Shown here: one piece after another, positions 44,795 to 53,813 of the stretch | How the letters are laid out: the number at the start of each line of letters is the position of its first letter | Position numbering within the stretch: the first letter of the stretch is position 1 | NCBI RefSeq assembly: GCF_963676285.1 | Contig: NZ_OY781062.1 | Coordinates: forward strand, 248,001-312,000 | Direction of reading: 5' to 3' | DNA from: an uncultured Sphaerochaeta sp. | GTDB taxonomy: Bacteria; Spirochaetota; Spirochaetia; Sphaerochaetales; Sphaerochaetaceae | Length of the DNA stretch: 64,000 nucleotides | Notes under the pieces: generated by a model | The model's database searches: none | Seen by the model: only the letters and a program-made list of their open reading frames with translations | What the model was told of the DNA's origin: nothing | Program-made: the position numbers and the translations under genes

Positions 44795-46072
44795 ATGAAA
44801 AAGACCTTATTGGTTTTGCTTTTCGTTTTACTGAGTGCTTCATTGGTTTTTGGTGCAGGCACCAAGGAACAAGCAGCAGAGAGTGGTGAGACTACAATCC
44901 GCTGGGCCTATTGGGGCAGTGGAGAGAGAGTTACCATCAGTCAGGAAGCCATTGATCTGTACGAGAGCCGGAATCCAGGAGTCAAGGTAAACCCTGAGGT
45001 TTCCGGTGGAGCAGGTGATCACTTTGTAAAAGTAGATACACAGCTCGCAGGTGGAAATGGTCCTGATATTATCCAGATGGGTGGAAACATTTACGATTAT
45101 GCAGATGTGCTTCTCCCATTGGATCAGTATGCTGGAACCTTGTTGGATACTGCCGTTATCGACCCAAGTGCAGTTGCTAGTGGTACAATCGATGGGAAGC
45201 TTCTTGGCGTCTCAACTGGTGTTACGATGCCGGCATTGGTTTATAACAAGTCAATGATTGAGAGAGCAGGGGTACCACTTCCAAAGAGATCCTTGACGTA
45301 CGATGAGTTCCGTGACTATTTGGTATTGCTTAAGAGCAAGCTGCCTCGTGGCGTTTATCCAATGCAGGATATTGGTGTTATGTCCACCAATTCCACACCA
45401 TTTGGATACTGGACCCGATACAATGGTACTCCTCTCTATGATGCAGCTTCTTCCAGTACTGATGTAACAGCTTATGATGCTCAGAAGTACCTTGAGCTGT
45501 TCGCTGATTATCGTAAGAATGGTCTGGTACCGCCCCCTGATGTAGCCGCTGGTTTTGCAGAGAACAATGCAGACTCCTCTGCCTTGATTGCTGGAAAGGT
45601 AGCCATTGGGTATCTCTATACCAACCAACTTGGTGGGTATCAGGCAGCTACCACTGATGAGCTTGAGCTCATGGAGTTTCCAGGCGCTGCAGCCACCAAG
45701 GCTCTTTGGCAAGCTCCTAGTCAGTTCTATACCGTAAACAAGGATTCAAAGAATCCGGAAGAAACGGTGAAGTTCATCAACTTCTTGGTCAATGATCCTG
45801 ATGCAGCTTTGATTCTTGGAAGTAACAGAGGAGCAAGCGCTTCAGCTACTGCTCGTGCAGCTGGTGCAGCAACCCCAGCAGATCAGAAAGTTCTTGATTA
45901 CATGCAGGTTGCTGGTCCCCACTCCTCAGCAGAGACAGACCATGTGCCCAATGACACTGAGTTCAATAGCACTCTCTTCCTGATTTATCAGAGAGTTGCC
46001 TTTGGTGAAATTTCAGCTGCAGAGGGTGGCAAGCAGATTCATGATTTGTTGGTCCGTCTGATCAACAAGTAA
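44795..46072 (+). CDS. Periplasmic sugar-binding protein (family 1)
   Basis: 425 residues. Sec signal ending SLVFGAGTKEQ, no lipobox. Mature domain opens TTIRWAYWGSGERVTISQEA, followed by GGNGPDIIQMGG and YNKSMIERAGVPLP, which are standard for oligosaccharide-binding proteins. The ligand is unknown. AGGAGG lies seven bases before the ATG. It ends the operon of the two permeases and is followed by a hairpin terminator. Confidence 0.9.
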   Translation: MKKTLLVLLFVLLSASLVFGAGTKEQAAESGETTIRWAYWGSGERVTISQEAIDLYESRNPGVKVNPEVSGGAGDHFVKVDTQLAGGNGPDIIQMGGNIYDYADVLLPLDQYAGTLLDTAVIDPSAVASGTIDGKLLGVSTGVTMPALVYNKSMIERAGVPLPKRSLTYDEFRDYLVLLKSKLPRGVYPMQDIGVMSTNSTPFGYWTRYNGTPLYDAASSSTDVTAYDAQKYLELFADYRKNGLVPPPDVAAGFAENNADSSALIAGKVAIGYLYTNQLGGYQAATTDELELMEFPGAAATKALWQAPSQFYTVNKDSKNPEETVKFINFLVNDPDAALILGSNRGASASATARAAGAATPADQKVLDYMQVAGPHSSAETDHVPNDTEFNSTLFLIYQRVAFGEISAAEGGKQIHDLLVRLINK

Positions 46073-46087
46073 TCGCTTACTTTTACC

Positions 46088-46124
46088 AATAGGGGAGGGA
46101 CGATTCGGTCTCTCTCCTATTTTC
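46088..46124 (+). terminator. Terminator of the first sugar ABC operon
   Basis: Imperfect stem AATAGGGGAGGGA / TCTCTCTCCTATT with an eight-base loop and a trailing TTTTC, 16 bases after the stop codon. Confidence 0.75.
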
Positions 46125-46203
46125 TGCAATTTTTACTAAGATAATCACCATTGGTTGATCTTTTTAGCTGACGTGTGGGAGGAAATAGGGTATATATGAG
46201 TTT

Positions 46204-47265
46204 ATGACTCCCCTCGACCAGAGAACCAAACGTTTCATCAGAAACTTGAAGGCTACCAGAATAATCTCTGCATTGCTTGCAGTGGAGCAGTTGCTTTATG
46301 GCTTATTCCTGATACAGCCTGGTACTCCTGTGAGAGCCCAATATTTCCTCAGTGCCTTTCTTATTTCATTTCTCTGTCTCATCAGCCTTGTGATAAGCAA
46401 GCCTAAAGAAACCATTTCTGGAATGGGTTATCCATTTTTTGAAATGTTGCCCCTTGCTCTTGGGATGTTTATTGCTCTCAATAGGATGTTTGCAAATAAA
46501 GGAATCCTCCTGAATATCCCCACGCTTTATCTGGCGTTCATCTACGGGGGTGCTGTATTCTTTCTTCTGGATTATGTCCAGTCCGGTATTCTCTATGGTA
46601 CGTTTACCATTGCTTCGATCGTTATGGTGAACTCACATGCGCTGCTCGCAAACAATGTTCCTTTTCGTACGGATTTTGTCATAAACAATGGAATTGCCTG
46701 GACTGTTTCAGCGCTTAACTATCGTTATTATAGACAGGAACAGAAGCATATCAGTCTTATTGAAGAACAAAACCAACAGCTGCGTATGCTCAGTGAACAG
46801 GATGCACTGACAGGATTACTCAATAGACGCAAGATAGACAGCATAATTTCAGAGCTATTGCAGAACAAGAAAGGTGGTACTGCAGTATCTGCACTTATCC
46901 TTTTCGATCTGGATCATTTCAAATTGGTCAACGATACCTTTGGTCATCAACGGGGGGATCTTCTCCTGAAAGAAATCTCTGCTTTAGTAAAAGACCAACT
47001 GCTGGAAGATGAATCACTTGCGCGTTGGGGAGGGGAGGAGTTTCTCATTCTTACCAAACGTGATGGAGGGGCACTCGCAGAATTGTTACGAGAGAACATT
47101 GAGAACCACGTATTTGAACAGGTGGGAAAAATTACCGCCAGTTTTGGGGTTTCTCCCGTACTCCCTGATGATTCCGAGGTAAATATCTTCCGTCAGGTTG
47201 ATAAAGCCCTCTATCGTGCCAAGGAGATGGGGAGAAACCGTGTGGAACTGTTTAGGAACAGTTGA
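46204..47265 (+). CDS. Diguanylate cyclase with six-helix membrane input domain
   Basis: 353 residues. The first ~180 residues contain about six hydrophobic segments; a short coil (QKHISLIEEQNQQLRMLSE in part) leads to a GGDEF-family domain with DALTGLLNRR, DLDHFKLVNDTFGHQRGD and the active variant RWGGEEF. No I-site Arg is visible. Ribosome binding is not obvious: GGGAGG lies 22 bases upstream and a three-codon ATG...TGA frame overlaps the start. It makes c-di-GMP. Its end overlaps the convergent gene by 14 bases. Confidence 0.87.
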   Translation: MTPLDQRTKRFIRNLKATRIISALLAVEQLLYGLFLIQPGTPVRAQYFLSAFLISFLCLISLVISKPKETISGMGYPFFEMLPLALGMFIALNRMFANKGILLNIPTLYLAFIYGGAVFFLLDYVQSGILYGTFTIASIVMVNSHALLANNVPFRTDFVINNGIAWTVSALNYRYYRQEQKHISLIEEQNQQLRMLSEQDALTGLLNRRKIDSIISELLQNKKGGTAVSALILFDLDHFKLVNDTFGHQRGDLLLKEISALVKDQLLEDESLARWGGEEFLILTKRDGGALAELLRENIENHVFEQVGKITASFGVSPVLPDDSEVNIFRQVDKALYRAKEMGRNRVELFRNS

Positions 47266-47653
47266 ACGTATACGAGTTGCAGGTCCTATCGATCGTCTGG
47301 TAGCGTTTTCTCTCTTCCAAGAATGCAAGCACAGCTTCCTTCAGCATCTTCTCTCCGTAGGGAGAAAATTCTCGTTTGCTTGGTGAACGTTTTTCCCTCT
47401 CCATTACCAGCATTCTAAGAGGATGATGTTCTTCCCTCGCCTGTATCTTGGGAAAATTGACTTGGATGATCCCGAGAGACAAATCTTCAGGTCCGAATAG
47501 ATTGATGGTTGCATGAAATGGATCAAATCCGGCCATACCGGTAGAAAAACTGAGCTGAGCTATGGTGATCTCAGCAGTATAGGTTACATCCTCAACACAG
47601 TATGTCTCGGTGATCTGATAGCCTGTGTGTTTGTACACGGGTGTGTATTGCAT
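47252..47653 (-). CDS. Small protein of unknown function
   Basis: 133 residues from the ATG at 47653, chosen because AAGGAG stands six bases before it; the frame stays open another 58 codons upstream without a good site. No signal peptide. The N-terminal half reads as beta strands (YKHTGYQITETYCVEDVTYTAEITIAQ, cited in part), the C-terminal half as a basic helical region (EKMLKEAVLAFLEERKRY). No family recognised. Convergent overlap with the diguanylate cyclase gene. Confidence 0.55.
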   Translation of the reverse strand: MQYTPVYKHTGYQITETYCVEDVTYTAEITIAQLSFSTGMAGFDPFHATINLFGPEDLSLGIIQVNFPKIQAREEHHPLRMLVMEREKRSPSKREFSPYGEKMLKEAVLAFLEERKRYQTIDRTCNSYTFNCS

Positions 47654-48019
47654 ATTATGCTCCTTGTGTAGTGATTTACTTGTCGATAAGCACTTTTTCA
47701 TCAAGTCATACACTGCCTCCTGTTTCTTAGGAGGCCTTTTGCAAGGAACATGGTTCTGTACATACAACATTGAAGGGCTCCTTTTAGCGATTTGTTTTTG
47801 GACGCTGCAAGTTGGGGGATAAATCACGTCTCTGTTTGTATTCTAAGTGGATTTTTCAGTGAAAACAATGAAAATTTTTTTTCCTATACCAAATCATTCT
47901 AGAATACAAGTAAACGGTTTGTTTCTTTGAGATTGGTTCTGTTACCAATAGAACAGAGTAAATATACATGACATAACTATGAGAAATATATAACCACTTA
48001 AAGTTATATACGAATTAAG
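47654..48019. other. Non-coding, A+T-rich upstream region of the maltodextrin-type operon
   Basis: Contains the unused extension of the preceding minus-strand frame, a short inverted repeat TCTGTT...AACAGA near 47938-47956 and an AAACGGTTT element near 47911. I see no supported gene. Confidence 0.4.
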
Positions 48020-48048
48020 TTGACCGGTTTATAAAACCGGTTTAGTAT
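48020..48048 (+). promoter_or_regulatory. Promoter with LacI-type operator in the spacer
   Basis: TTGACC (48020-48025), a 17-base spacer and TAGTAT (48043-48048). The spacer contains ACCGGTTT (48023-48030) and the 10-bp palindrome AAACCGGTTT (48034-48043), whose central CG is the mark of LacI-family operators. Repressor binding here would block RNA polymerase directly. Confidence 0.55.
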
Positions 48049-48071
48049 AGATATATACCAAAGAGAATGTA

Positions 48072-48091
48072 TGGGAGAAATATTTCTCCCA
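48072..48091 (+). promoter_or_regulatory. 20-bp perfect palindrome in the leader of the maltodextrin-type operon
   Basis: TGGGAGAAATATTTCTCCCA lies 34 bases before the start codon. It could be a second operator or, as RNA, a hairpin in the 5' leader. It carries GGGAG, so a folded leader could also mimic or hide a ribosome site. Confidence 0.5.
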
Positions 48092-48125
48092 CATGATTAC
48101 GGTAACACCAAAGGAGAATGAATCA

Positions 48126-49469
48126 ATGAAAAAACATCTGTTTATTGCCTTACTAATTGCCATGGTGGCAATGGGGTCGGTTGCATTTGCAGCTGGTGCT
48201 CAAGAGACAGCCCCTGCAAAGGAAGTCTATTTCTTGAATTTCAAGCCGGAGATTGCAGACGTCTATGAATCCAAGATTGCTCCTGCTTTTGAAGCAGAGA
48301 CCGGTATCAAGTTGAAGGTCGTTACCGCTGCAAGTGGTACCTATGCTCAGACACTCAAGAGTGAAATTGCAAAAAGCAATCCTCCGGTAATCTTCCAGAC
48401 CAATGGACCTGTAGGATTGAGAGAGAGCAAGAGTTATACCGCTGACCTTCGTGACACTGAGTACTACAAAATTCTCAGTGACAAGTCAATGGCTCTTACT
48501 GATGGTGAGAAGGTCCTGGCCATCCCGTATGCCGTAGAAGGCTATGGAATTATCTACAACGATGCAATCATGAGAAAATACTTTGCCCTTTCTGGCAAGG
48601 CTGTATCCATCTCCAGTGCAGATGAGATCAACAACTTTGCAACCCTCAAGGCAGTCGTTGAGGATATGACCAAGCACAAGGATGCCTTGGGTATCAAGGG
48701 TGTTTTCGCTTCCACCAGCCTGTCTGCAGGTAATCAGTGGAGATGGCAGACTCACTTGGTAAACGTTCCTCTCCATTTTGAGATGGTTGCAAGGGATATT
48801 CCTGCTGGATCGAGCGTTCCTGAACTTGAATTCACCTACAGTGAAAACATGAAGAATATCTGGGATCTCTATTTGAACAACAGCACCACTGCTCCTGGCC
48901 TGCTTGGAAGCAAGAGTGTTGATGATTCAATGGCGGAGTTTGCACTTGGTCAGGCTGCCATGGTACAGAACGGCAACTGGGGTGCCAGTCAGATCCTTGG
49001 AGTCAAGGGCAACAAGGTTGCAGATTCCGATATTAAGTTCCTGCCCATCTACACCGGTATTGAAGGTGAAGAGAAAGCAGGGTTGAACGTTGGAACAGAA
49101 AACTATCTCTGCATCAACAGTAATGTAAGTGCAGAACAGCAGGAAATGGCAGATCAGTTCCTTTCATGGTTGTTTGCCAGCGAAACGGGCAAGCAGTTCG
49201 TTAAGAACGACCTGATGTTCATCACACCGTTCAATTCCTTCAAGGATAGCGAGCTTCCTACCGATCCATTGGCCAAGGAAGTCATCCGCTGGATGAACAA
49301 GCCTGGTGTCAACTCTGTTCCCTGGGCATTCTCCATCATTCCTAGTGAAGAGTGGAAGAACAAGTTCGGAGCAGCTCTTGCTGAGTACAGCGTTGGCAGG
49401 ATGAATTGGAACGAGGTTGAGAAGGTTGCTGTCGATGCTTGGAAGACCGAGTACGATTTGACCAACTAA
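48126..49469 (+). CDS. Periplasmic sugar-binding protein (family 1, maltodextrin-type)
   Basis: 447 residues from the ATG at 48126 (AAAGGAG nine bases upstream); an in-frame ATG at 48093 has no site and would spoil the signal peptide. Signal ends AFAAGAQE, no lipobox. FEAETGIKLKVVTAASGTYAQ, IPYAVEGYGIIYN and GTENYLCINS fit MalE-like proteins. A maltodextrin ligand is suggested by malQ at the operon end. A hairpin follows the gene. Confidence 0.9.
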   Translation: MKKHLFIALLIAMVAMGSVAFAAGAQETAPAKEVYFLNFKPEIADVYESKIAPAFEAETGIKLKVVTAASGTYAQTLKSEIAKSNPPVIFQTNGPVGLRESKSYTADLRDTEYYKILSDKSMALTDGEKVLAIPYAVEGYGIIYNDAIMRKYFALSGKAVSISSADEINNFATLKAVVEDMTKHKDALGIKGVFASTSLSAGNQWRWQTHLVNVPLHFEMVARDIPAGSSVPELEFTYSENMKNIWDLYLNNSTTAPGLLGSKSVDDSMAEFALGQAAMVQNGNWGASQILGVKGNKVADSDIKFLPIYTGIEGEEKAGLNVGTENYLCINSNVSAEQQEMADQFLSWLFASETGKQFVKNDLMFITPFNSFKDSELPTDPLAKEVIRWMNKPGVNSVPWAFSIIPSEEWKNKFGAALAEYSVGRMNWNEVEKVAVDAWKTEYDLTN

Positions 49470-49495
49470 TTTTCGTAGAAAACATGTTAGGATAG

Positions 49496-49528
49496 ACCGC
49501 CTACCTTCATTGGAAGGCAAGGCGGTTT
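49496..49528 (+). terminator. Intra-operon hairpin between binding-protein and permease genes
   Basis: ACCGCCT-ACCTTC and GAAGG-CAAGGCGGT form an interrupted stem followed by TTTACC. As in the nucleoside operon, it sits just after the binding-protein gene and would raise that gene's share of the transcript. Confidence 0.65.
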
Positions 49529-49552
49529 ACCTGTTTTACAAGGGAGTCCCTC

Positions 49553-50395
49553 ATGCAAAAGTCCATACAGAAATATTTTGCTTTATTTGCGCTTCCAGGT
49601 CTGATCTGCTTCGCTATTGCGTTTCTGATCCCAATGGTTATGGGGGTGGTTCTTTCCTTTTTCAAGTTCAGTACCGTAACAAATGCAACCTTCAATGGCT
49701 TGGAAAACTACCGAAACATCTTTATTGACAAGGAGTTCATCAGCGCACTATGGTTCACGGTCCGTTTTACGGTGGTTTCAGTCATTACCATCAACCTTGG
49801 GGCGTTTGCACTAGCAATGTTGCTTACCAGAGGTATTAAGGGAACAAACCTTTTCAGAACGGTATTCTTTATGCCTAACCTGATCGGAGGCATTGTTCTT
49901 GGTTGGATCTGGCAGGTAATCATCAATGGTATTCTTCTCAGGCAGGGAGTCACAATCGTCAGTGATCCAAAGTATGGATTCTGGGGTTTGGTTGTCCTGA
50001 TGAACTGGCAGAATATCGGATACATGATGGTCATATACATTGCCGGCATTCAGAATATCTCTCATGATCTCATTGAAGCAGCACAGATTGATGGAGCCGG
50101 AAGATGGACCATGTTGCGTTCAGTCATCCTTCCCTCGATTATGCCATCAATTACCATCTGCAGCTTCCTCACCCTTACAAATGGATTCAAGCTCTTTGAC
50201 CAGAACCTTGCTCTCACAGCTGGTGCTCCTGGAAAGCAGACAGAGATGTTGGCACTCAACATCTTCAACACCTTCTATGGCCGCAGTGGCTTTGAAGGGG
50301 TAGGTCAGGCAAAAGCAGTGCTCTTCACCATCTTGGTTGCGATCATTGCCCTAAGCCAGCTTCGTCTTACCCGTAACAAGGAGGTAGAGGCATGA
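49553..50395 (+). CDS. Sugar ABC permease, MalF type
   Basis: 280 residues, six membrane helices: FALPGLICFAIAFLIPMVMG at the start, NLFRTVFFMPNLIGGIVLGW in the middle, and the EAA loop DLIEAAQIDGAGRWTMLRSVILP near residue 180 (in part). AAGGGAG precedes the ATG. Four-base overlap with the following permease gene. Works with the binding protein upstream. Confidence 0.9.
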   Translation: MQKSIQKYFALFALPGLICFAIAFLIPMVMGVVLSFFKFSTVTNATFNGLENYRNIFIDKEFISALWFTVRFTVVSVITINLGAFALAMLLTRGIKGTNLFRTVFFMPNLIGGIVLGWIWQVIINGILLRQGVTIVSDPKYGFWGLVVLMNWQNIGYMMVIYIAGIQNISHDLIEAAQIDGAGRWTMLRSVILPSIMPSITICSFLTLTNGFKLFDQNLALTAGAPGKQTEMLALNIFNTFYGRSGFEGVGQAKAVLFTILVAIIALSQLRLTRNKEVEA

Positions 50396-51234
50396 ACCTA
50401 CAAACCAAAGAGAAACGGATCAACTATGGTTTGATCATTATCCTTTCCCTCCTTACCATTCTGTTCATCTCACCAATCTTGATCGTACTGATGAACTCTT
50501 TTAAATCAAAGCTGTTCATTTCCAATGAACCATTTTCATTTCCCAATCCTGATACCTATGCAGGAGGGGAGAACTATATAACTGGATCAGAGAAGATCAA
50601 GTTCTTTGATGCATTCGGCTATTCACTGTTCATCACCGTCTTCTCCGTGATCAGCATCTCATTGATTACGAGCATGCTTGCCTGGTATATCACCAGGGTG
50701 AAAACAAAGTTCACCAACTTTGTCTATTACTTGTTGGTATTTTCCATGATCGTCCCCTTCCAGATGGTCATGTTTACAATGAGTAAAACGGCCAACTTGC
50801 TCCATCTCGATAACCCAGTTGGCATTATCGTGCTCTATGTAGGATTTGGTGCAGGACTGGGAACTTTCATGTTCAGTGGATTCATCAAGAGTATTCCCCT
50901 TAGCCTGGAAGAGGCTGCCATGATTGATGGGGCTGGGCCTGTAAAGACGTACTTCCTGATTGTCTTCCCAATGCTCAAGCCAACTGCGATCACCGTAGCC
51001 ATATTGAATTCAATGTGGATATGGAATGACTATTTGCTTCCGTATCTTACCATTGGAACAGAGTACAAGACTATTCCGGTTGCCATACAATATTTGAGAG
51101 GTGGCTATGGAGCTGTAGACATGGGTGCCATGATGGCAATGCTGGTCTTGGCCATGGTTCCAATCATTGCTTTCTATCTTGCAGCACAGAAGCACATCAT
51201 CCGTGGTGTAGTTGCTGGAGCCGTGAAGGGTTGA
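50392..51234 (+). CDS. Sugar ABC permease, MalG type
   Basis: 280 residues. FISPILIVLMNSFKSKLFIS at the N-terminus, then PFQMVMFTMSK, and EAAMIDGAGPVKTYFLIVFPML around residue 180 (in part), all typical. Its ATG overlaps the stop of the MalF-type gene by four bases. No ATPase gene follows; a shared MsmK/UgpC-type ATPase encoded elsewhere is expected. Confidence 0.9.
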   Translation: MNLQTKEKRINYGLIIILSLLTILFISPILIVLMNSFKSKLFISNEPFSFPNPDTYAGGENYITGSEKIKFFDAFGYSLFITVFSVISISLITSMLAWYITRVKTKFTNFVYYLLVFSMIVPFQMVMFTMSKTANLLHLDNPVGIIVLYVGFGAGLGTFMFSGFIKSIPLSLEEAAMIDGAGPVKTYFLIVFPMLKPTAITVAILNSMWIWNDYLLPYLTIGTEYKTIPVAIQYLRGGYGAVDMGAMMAMLVLAMVPIIAFYLAAQKHIIRGVVAGAVKG

Positions 51235-51273
51235 TGACAATGATATGTAACTATTTGATAGAGGTGTGCAACA

Positions 51274-52806
51274 ATGAATAGCAAGCATAAACGAGATGCC
51301 GGTATCCTTTTGCACATCACCAGTCTTCCTTCTCCTTACGGTATCGGGGACTTGGGGCGTAATGCCTATGCTGTTGCCGATTGGATGGAAAAGGCTGATA
51401 TCCGCCTCTGGCAACTCTTGCCGCTCAATCCAACAGGATTTGGGAATTCTCCCTATGCTCCACGTTCAACGTTTGCCGGTAATGAGTTGCTCATAGACCT
51501 GGAATCGTTGATGCATGAAGGATTCCTCTCCTCTGAGGATTTGCTTTCCTTGCCATCTTTTCCAGATGATAGGGTACATTTTCAACTGGTGCAGGAAAGA
51601 AAGCTGCCACTCTTAAAGAAAGCTGCAAGGGCATTTCTTACTGCCAGAATGGATAAAGAGGATGCGTTTCTTTGCTTTTGCAATGAGCAAGCGTTCTGGT
51701 TGGATGACTATGCGCTTTTTATGGTCCTGTATGAGACCTATCAGGATGCACGTTGGTTCAGCCAATGGCCTGATAAGTTTGCCAAACGTGATAAGAATGT
51801 GTTGAGGGCGTTTTCCCTGGAACATGAGAGAGAGATCGCCATCTGGAAGGTGTTGCAATACTTCTTTGCTTTGCAGTGGGATGCATTCAAAAGGTATGTT
51901 AATGCAAAGCGTATTCAACTGGTAGGTGATGTTCCCATTTTCGTGGCAGCTGACAGTGCAGATACCTGGAGCAATGTACATCTATTCAAGACGGATGATG
52001 AAGGGCATTTCAGCGCTGTAAGTGGGGTACCTCCAGATATCTTCAGTGCAACAGGTCAGCTTTGGGGGAATCCTGTCTATGATTGGGATGTTCTTGAAGC
52101 TGAGGGCTACCAGTGGTGGATCAAGCGGTTGGAACGACTGTTTGCCATGATTGATATTTTGAGAATAGACCACTTCAGAGGGTTCGATGCATACTACGAA
52201 ATACCAGCCGGGGATAGAACAGCAGAACGTGGTAAATGGATTGATGTAGATGGTAAAAGCTTTTTCAAGAAAGTGCGAGACCACTTTGGATCAGTCCCTA
52301 TCATTGCAGAGGACCTTGGTTTAATGACCGACTCAGTTGAAGCTTTACGGGATGACAATGGATTTCCAGGAATGAAAATTCTGCAATTTGGATTCAGTAA
52401 GGATGAAAAGGGAAGAAGTAATTACTATGATGACTTTCTTCCGCATAACTGGGAAGAGAACTTTGTAGCGTATACCGGTACCCATGACAACAATACCACC
52501 CTTGGTTGGTTCAATTCCCTTGATATACAGGACAAGGAGATGGTGCTTACCTATCTTGATTGCAAAGAGAGTGAGGTGGTGAGGAAGATGATTCGTACCC
52601 TGATGCTCTCCTGTGCCCGTACAGCCATCATCCCCATGCAAGATCTCTTGGAGAAGGATGAGGAAGCAAGGATGAACTATCCTTCAACTTGCAATGATGT
52701 CAATTGGAGTTGGCGAGCTACTGCAGAAGAGTTTACTGGTGAAATTGCTCATGAGCTGGCCCACCTGGTTGCAATATCTGCCAGAAATGGGCTGCTGGGA
52801 AATTGA
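51274..52806 (+). CDS. malQ: 4-alpha-glucanotransferase (GH77)
   Basis: 510 residues, the common length. It transfers alpha-1,4-glucan segments between maltodextrins in the cytosol. Conserved elements: RDAGILLHITSLPSPYGIGDLG at the N-terminus (in part), GFGNSPYAPRSTFAGN, the nucleophile Asp in LRIDHFRGF, the acid/base Glu in IAEDLG and the third carboxylate in THDNNTTLGWF. It lies 39 bases after the permease gene. This supports maltodextrins as the imported sugar. A strong hairpin follows. Confidence 0.95.
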   Translation: MNSKHKRDAGILLHITSLPSPYGIGDLGRNAYAVADWMEKADIRLWQLLPLNPTGFGNSPYAPRSTFAGNELLIDLESLMHEGFLSSEDLLSLPSFPDDRVHFQLVQERKLPLLKKAARAFLTARMDKEDAFLCFCNEQAFWLDDYALFMVLYETYQDARWFSQWPDKFAKRDKNVLRAFSLEHEREIAIWKVLQYFFALQWDAFKRYVNAKRIQLVGDVPIFVAADSADTWSNVHLFKTDDEGHFSAVSGVPPDIFSATGQLWGNPVYDWDVLEAEGYQWWIKRLERLFAMIDILRIDHFRGFDAYYEIPAGDRTAERGKWIDVDGKSFFKKVRDHFGSVPIIAEDLGLMTDSVEALRDDNGFPGMKILQFGFSKDEKGRSNYYDDFLPHNWEENFVAYTGTHDNNTTLGWFNSLDIQDKEMVLTYLDCKESEVVRKMIRTLMLSCARTAIIPMQDLLEKDEEARMNYPSTCNDVNWSWRATAEEFTGEIAHELAHLVAISARNGLLGN

Positions 52807-52841
52807 ATGTGGCGTCCTAGGGTGTTCATATACCTTCCTGA

Positions 52842-52871
52842 CAAGGCCGGAACTGCAAGGTTCCGGCCTTG
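52842..52871 (+). terminator. Terminator of the maltodextrin-type operon
   Basis: Perfect 12-bp stem CAAGGCCGGAAC / GTTCCGGCCTTG with a six-base loop. There is no U-run, only pyrimidine-rich CTCCGTCTCTC. Confidence 0.7.
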
Positions 52872-52902
52872 CTCCGTCTCTCAAGCCTTGTTACAGTAAG
52901 GC

Positions 52903-53751
52903 ATGAATACCATGCGCTTTGGAACATGTTCGTGGAAATATGAGAGTTGGGAAGGATTGGTATATGAGCCTGGTAACTCCAAGCGATACCTTGCCCAGTA
53001 TGCCGATACCTATGATTCGGTGGAAGTGGATAGATGGTTCTGGTCGCTGGGAAAGCAGAGCTATGGTCTTCCTGACCCCCATGATGTGAGAGAATATGAC
53101 CAGGATACTCCTGAAAGCTTTAGGTTTACCATCAAATGTCCAAACACTCTGACTCTTCCATTCAGTTACCAAAGCAAGAATGAACCAAACCCTTGGTTTC
53201 TTGATGCCGAGGTGTTTTATCGGTTCGTAGAAACCCTTGAGCCGCTTATTCCAAAAATTGGGTTATTGATGTTTCAATTTGGATATCTGAACCGTAGTAT
53301 GTTCAAAGATCGTAATGATTTCCTAGATTCTCTTGACAGATTTTTTTCCTTGCTCCCTGATTCTCTTCCCTATGCAGTAGAGCTCAGGAATCCCGCATGG
53401 ATGGATGCTTCCTACTTCTCCTTCCTGGAGGAACGGCAAATAGGTCCTGTTTTGCTCTCTGGGTACTGGATGGACAATCTTGACACCCAGTTACAGAGAG
53501 CAGGGTCTCATCTCCATTCTCCTTTTTGTGTGCGTTTGCATGGTGAAGACAGAAAAGAAATTGAAAAGGAGAGTGGAGGGAAGTGGGATCGTATTCTGGA
53601 AAGTCATGATCAGGAATTGATTGCAATTGCCCCAAGACTTGTCAAGCTTGCACAGGAGGGTAAGGTGATTTACATCAATGTGAATAACCACTATGAAGGA
53701 AGCGCCCCGCTTACAATCAGGAAGTTGATGGATTATCTCCAAGAGGCATAG
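52903..53751 (+). CDS. DUF72 family protein (second copy)
   Basis: 282 residues; an ATG at 52912 is an equally possible start. Same fold signature as the copy at 37151: FGTCSWKYESWEGLVY, YADTYDSVEVDRWFWSLG, FTIKCPNTLT, LMFQFGYLNRSMF, AVELRNPAW and INVNNHYEGSAPLT. Sequence similarity between the two copies is modest, so they are old paralogues rather than a recent duplicate. It stands alone after malQ; function unknown. Confidence 0.85.
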   Translation: MNTMRFGTCSWKYESWEGLVYEPGNSKRYLAQYADTYDSVEVDRWFWSLGKQSYGLPDPHDVREYDQDTPESFRFTIKCPNTLTLPFSYQSKNEPNPWFLDAEVFYRFVETLEPLIPKIGLLMFQFGYLNRSMFKDRNDFLDSLDRFFSLLPDSLPYAVELRNPAWMDASYFSFLEERQIGPVLLSGYWMDNLDTQLQRAGSHLHSPFCVRLHGEDRKEIEKESGGKWDRILESHDQELIAIAPRLVKLAQEGKVIYINVNNHYEGSAPLTIRKLMDYLQEA

Positions 53752-53813
53752 GCAGGCGATGTACGAATCATGGAAGTTATGCTACGGTAAAGTGTAATCA
53801 GGAGGCAAGCAGA

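Noticed and set aside
46196..46207. Three-codon frame overlapping the start of the GGEEF gene
   Set aside because: Too short to support as a gene; the ATGA overlap can arise by chance.
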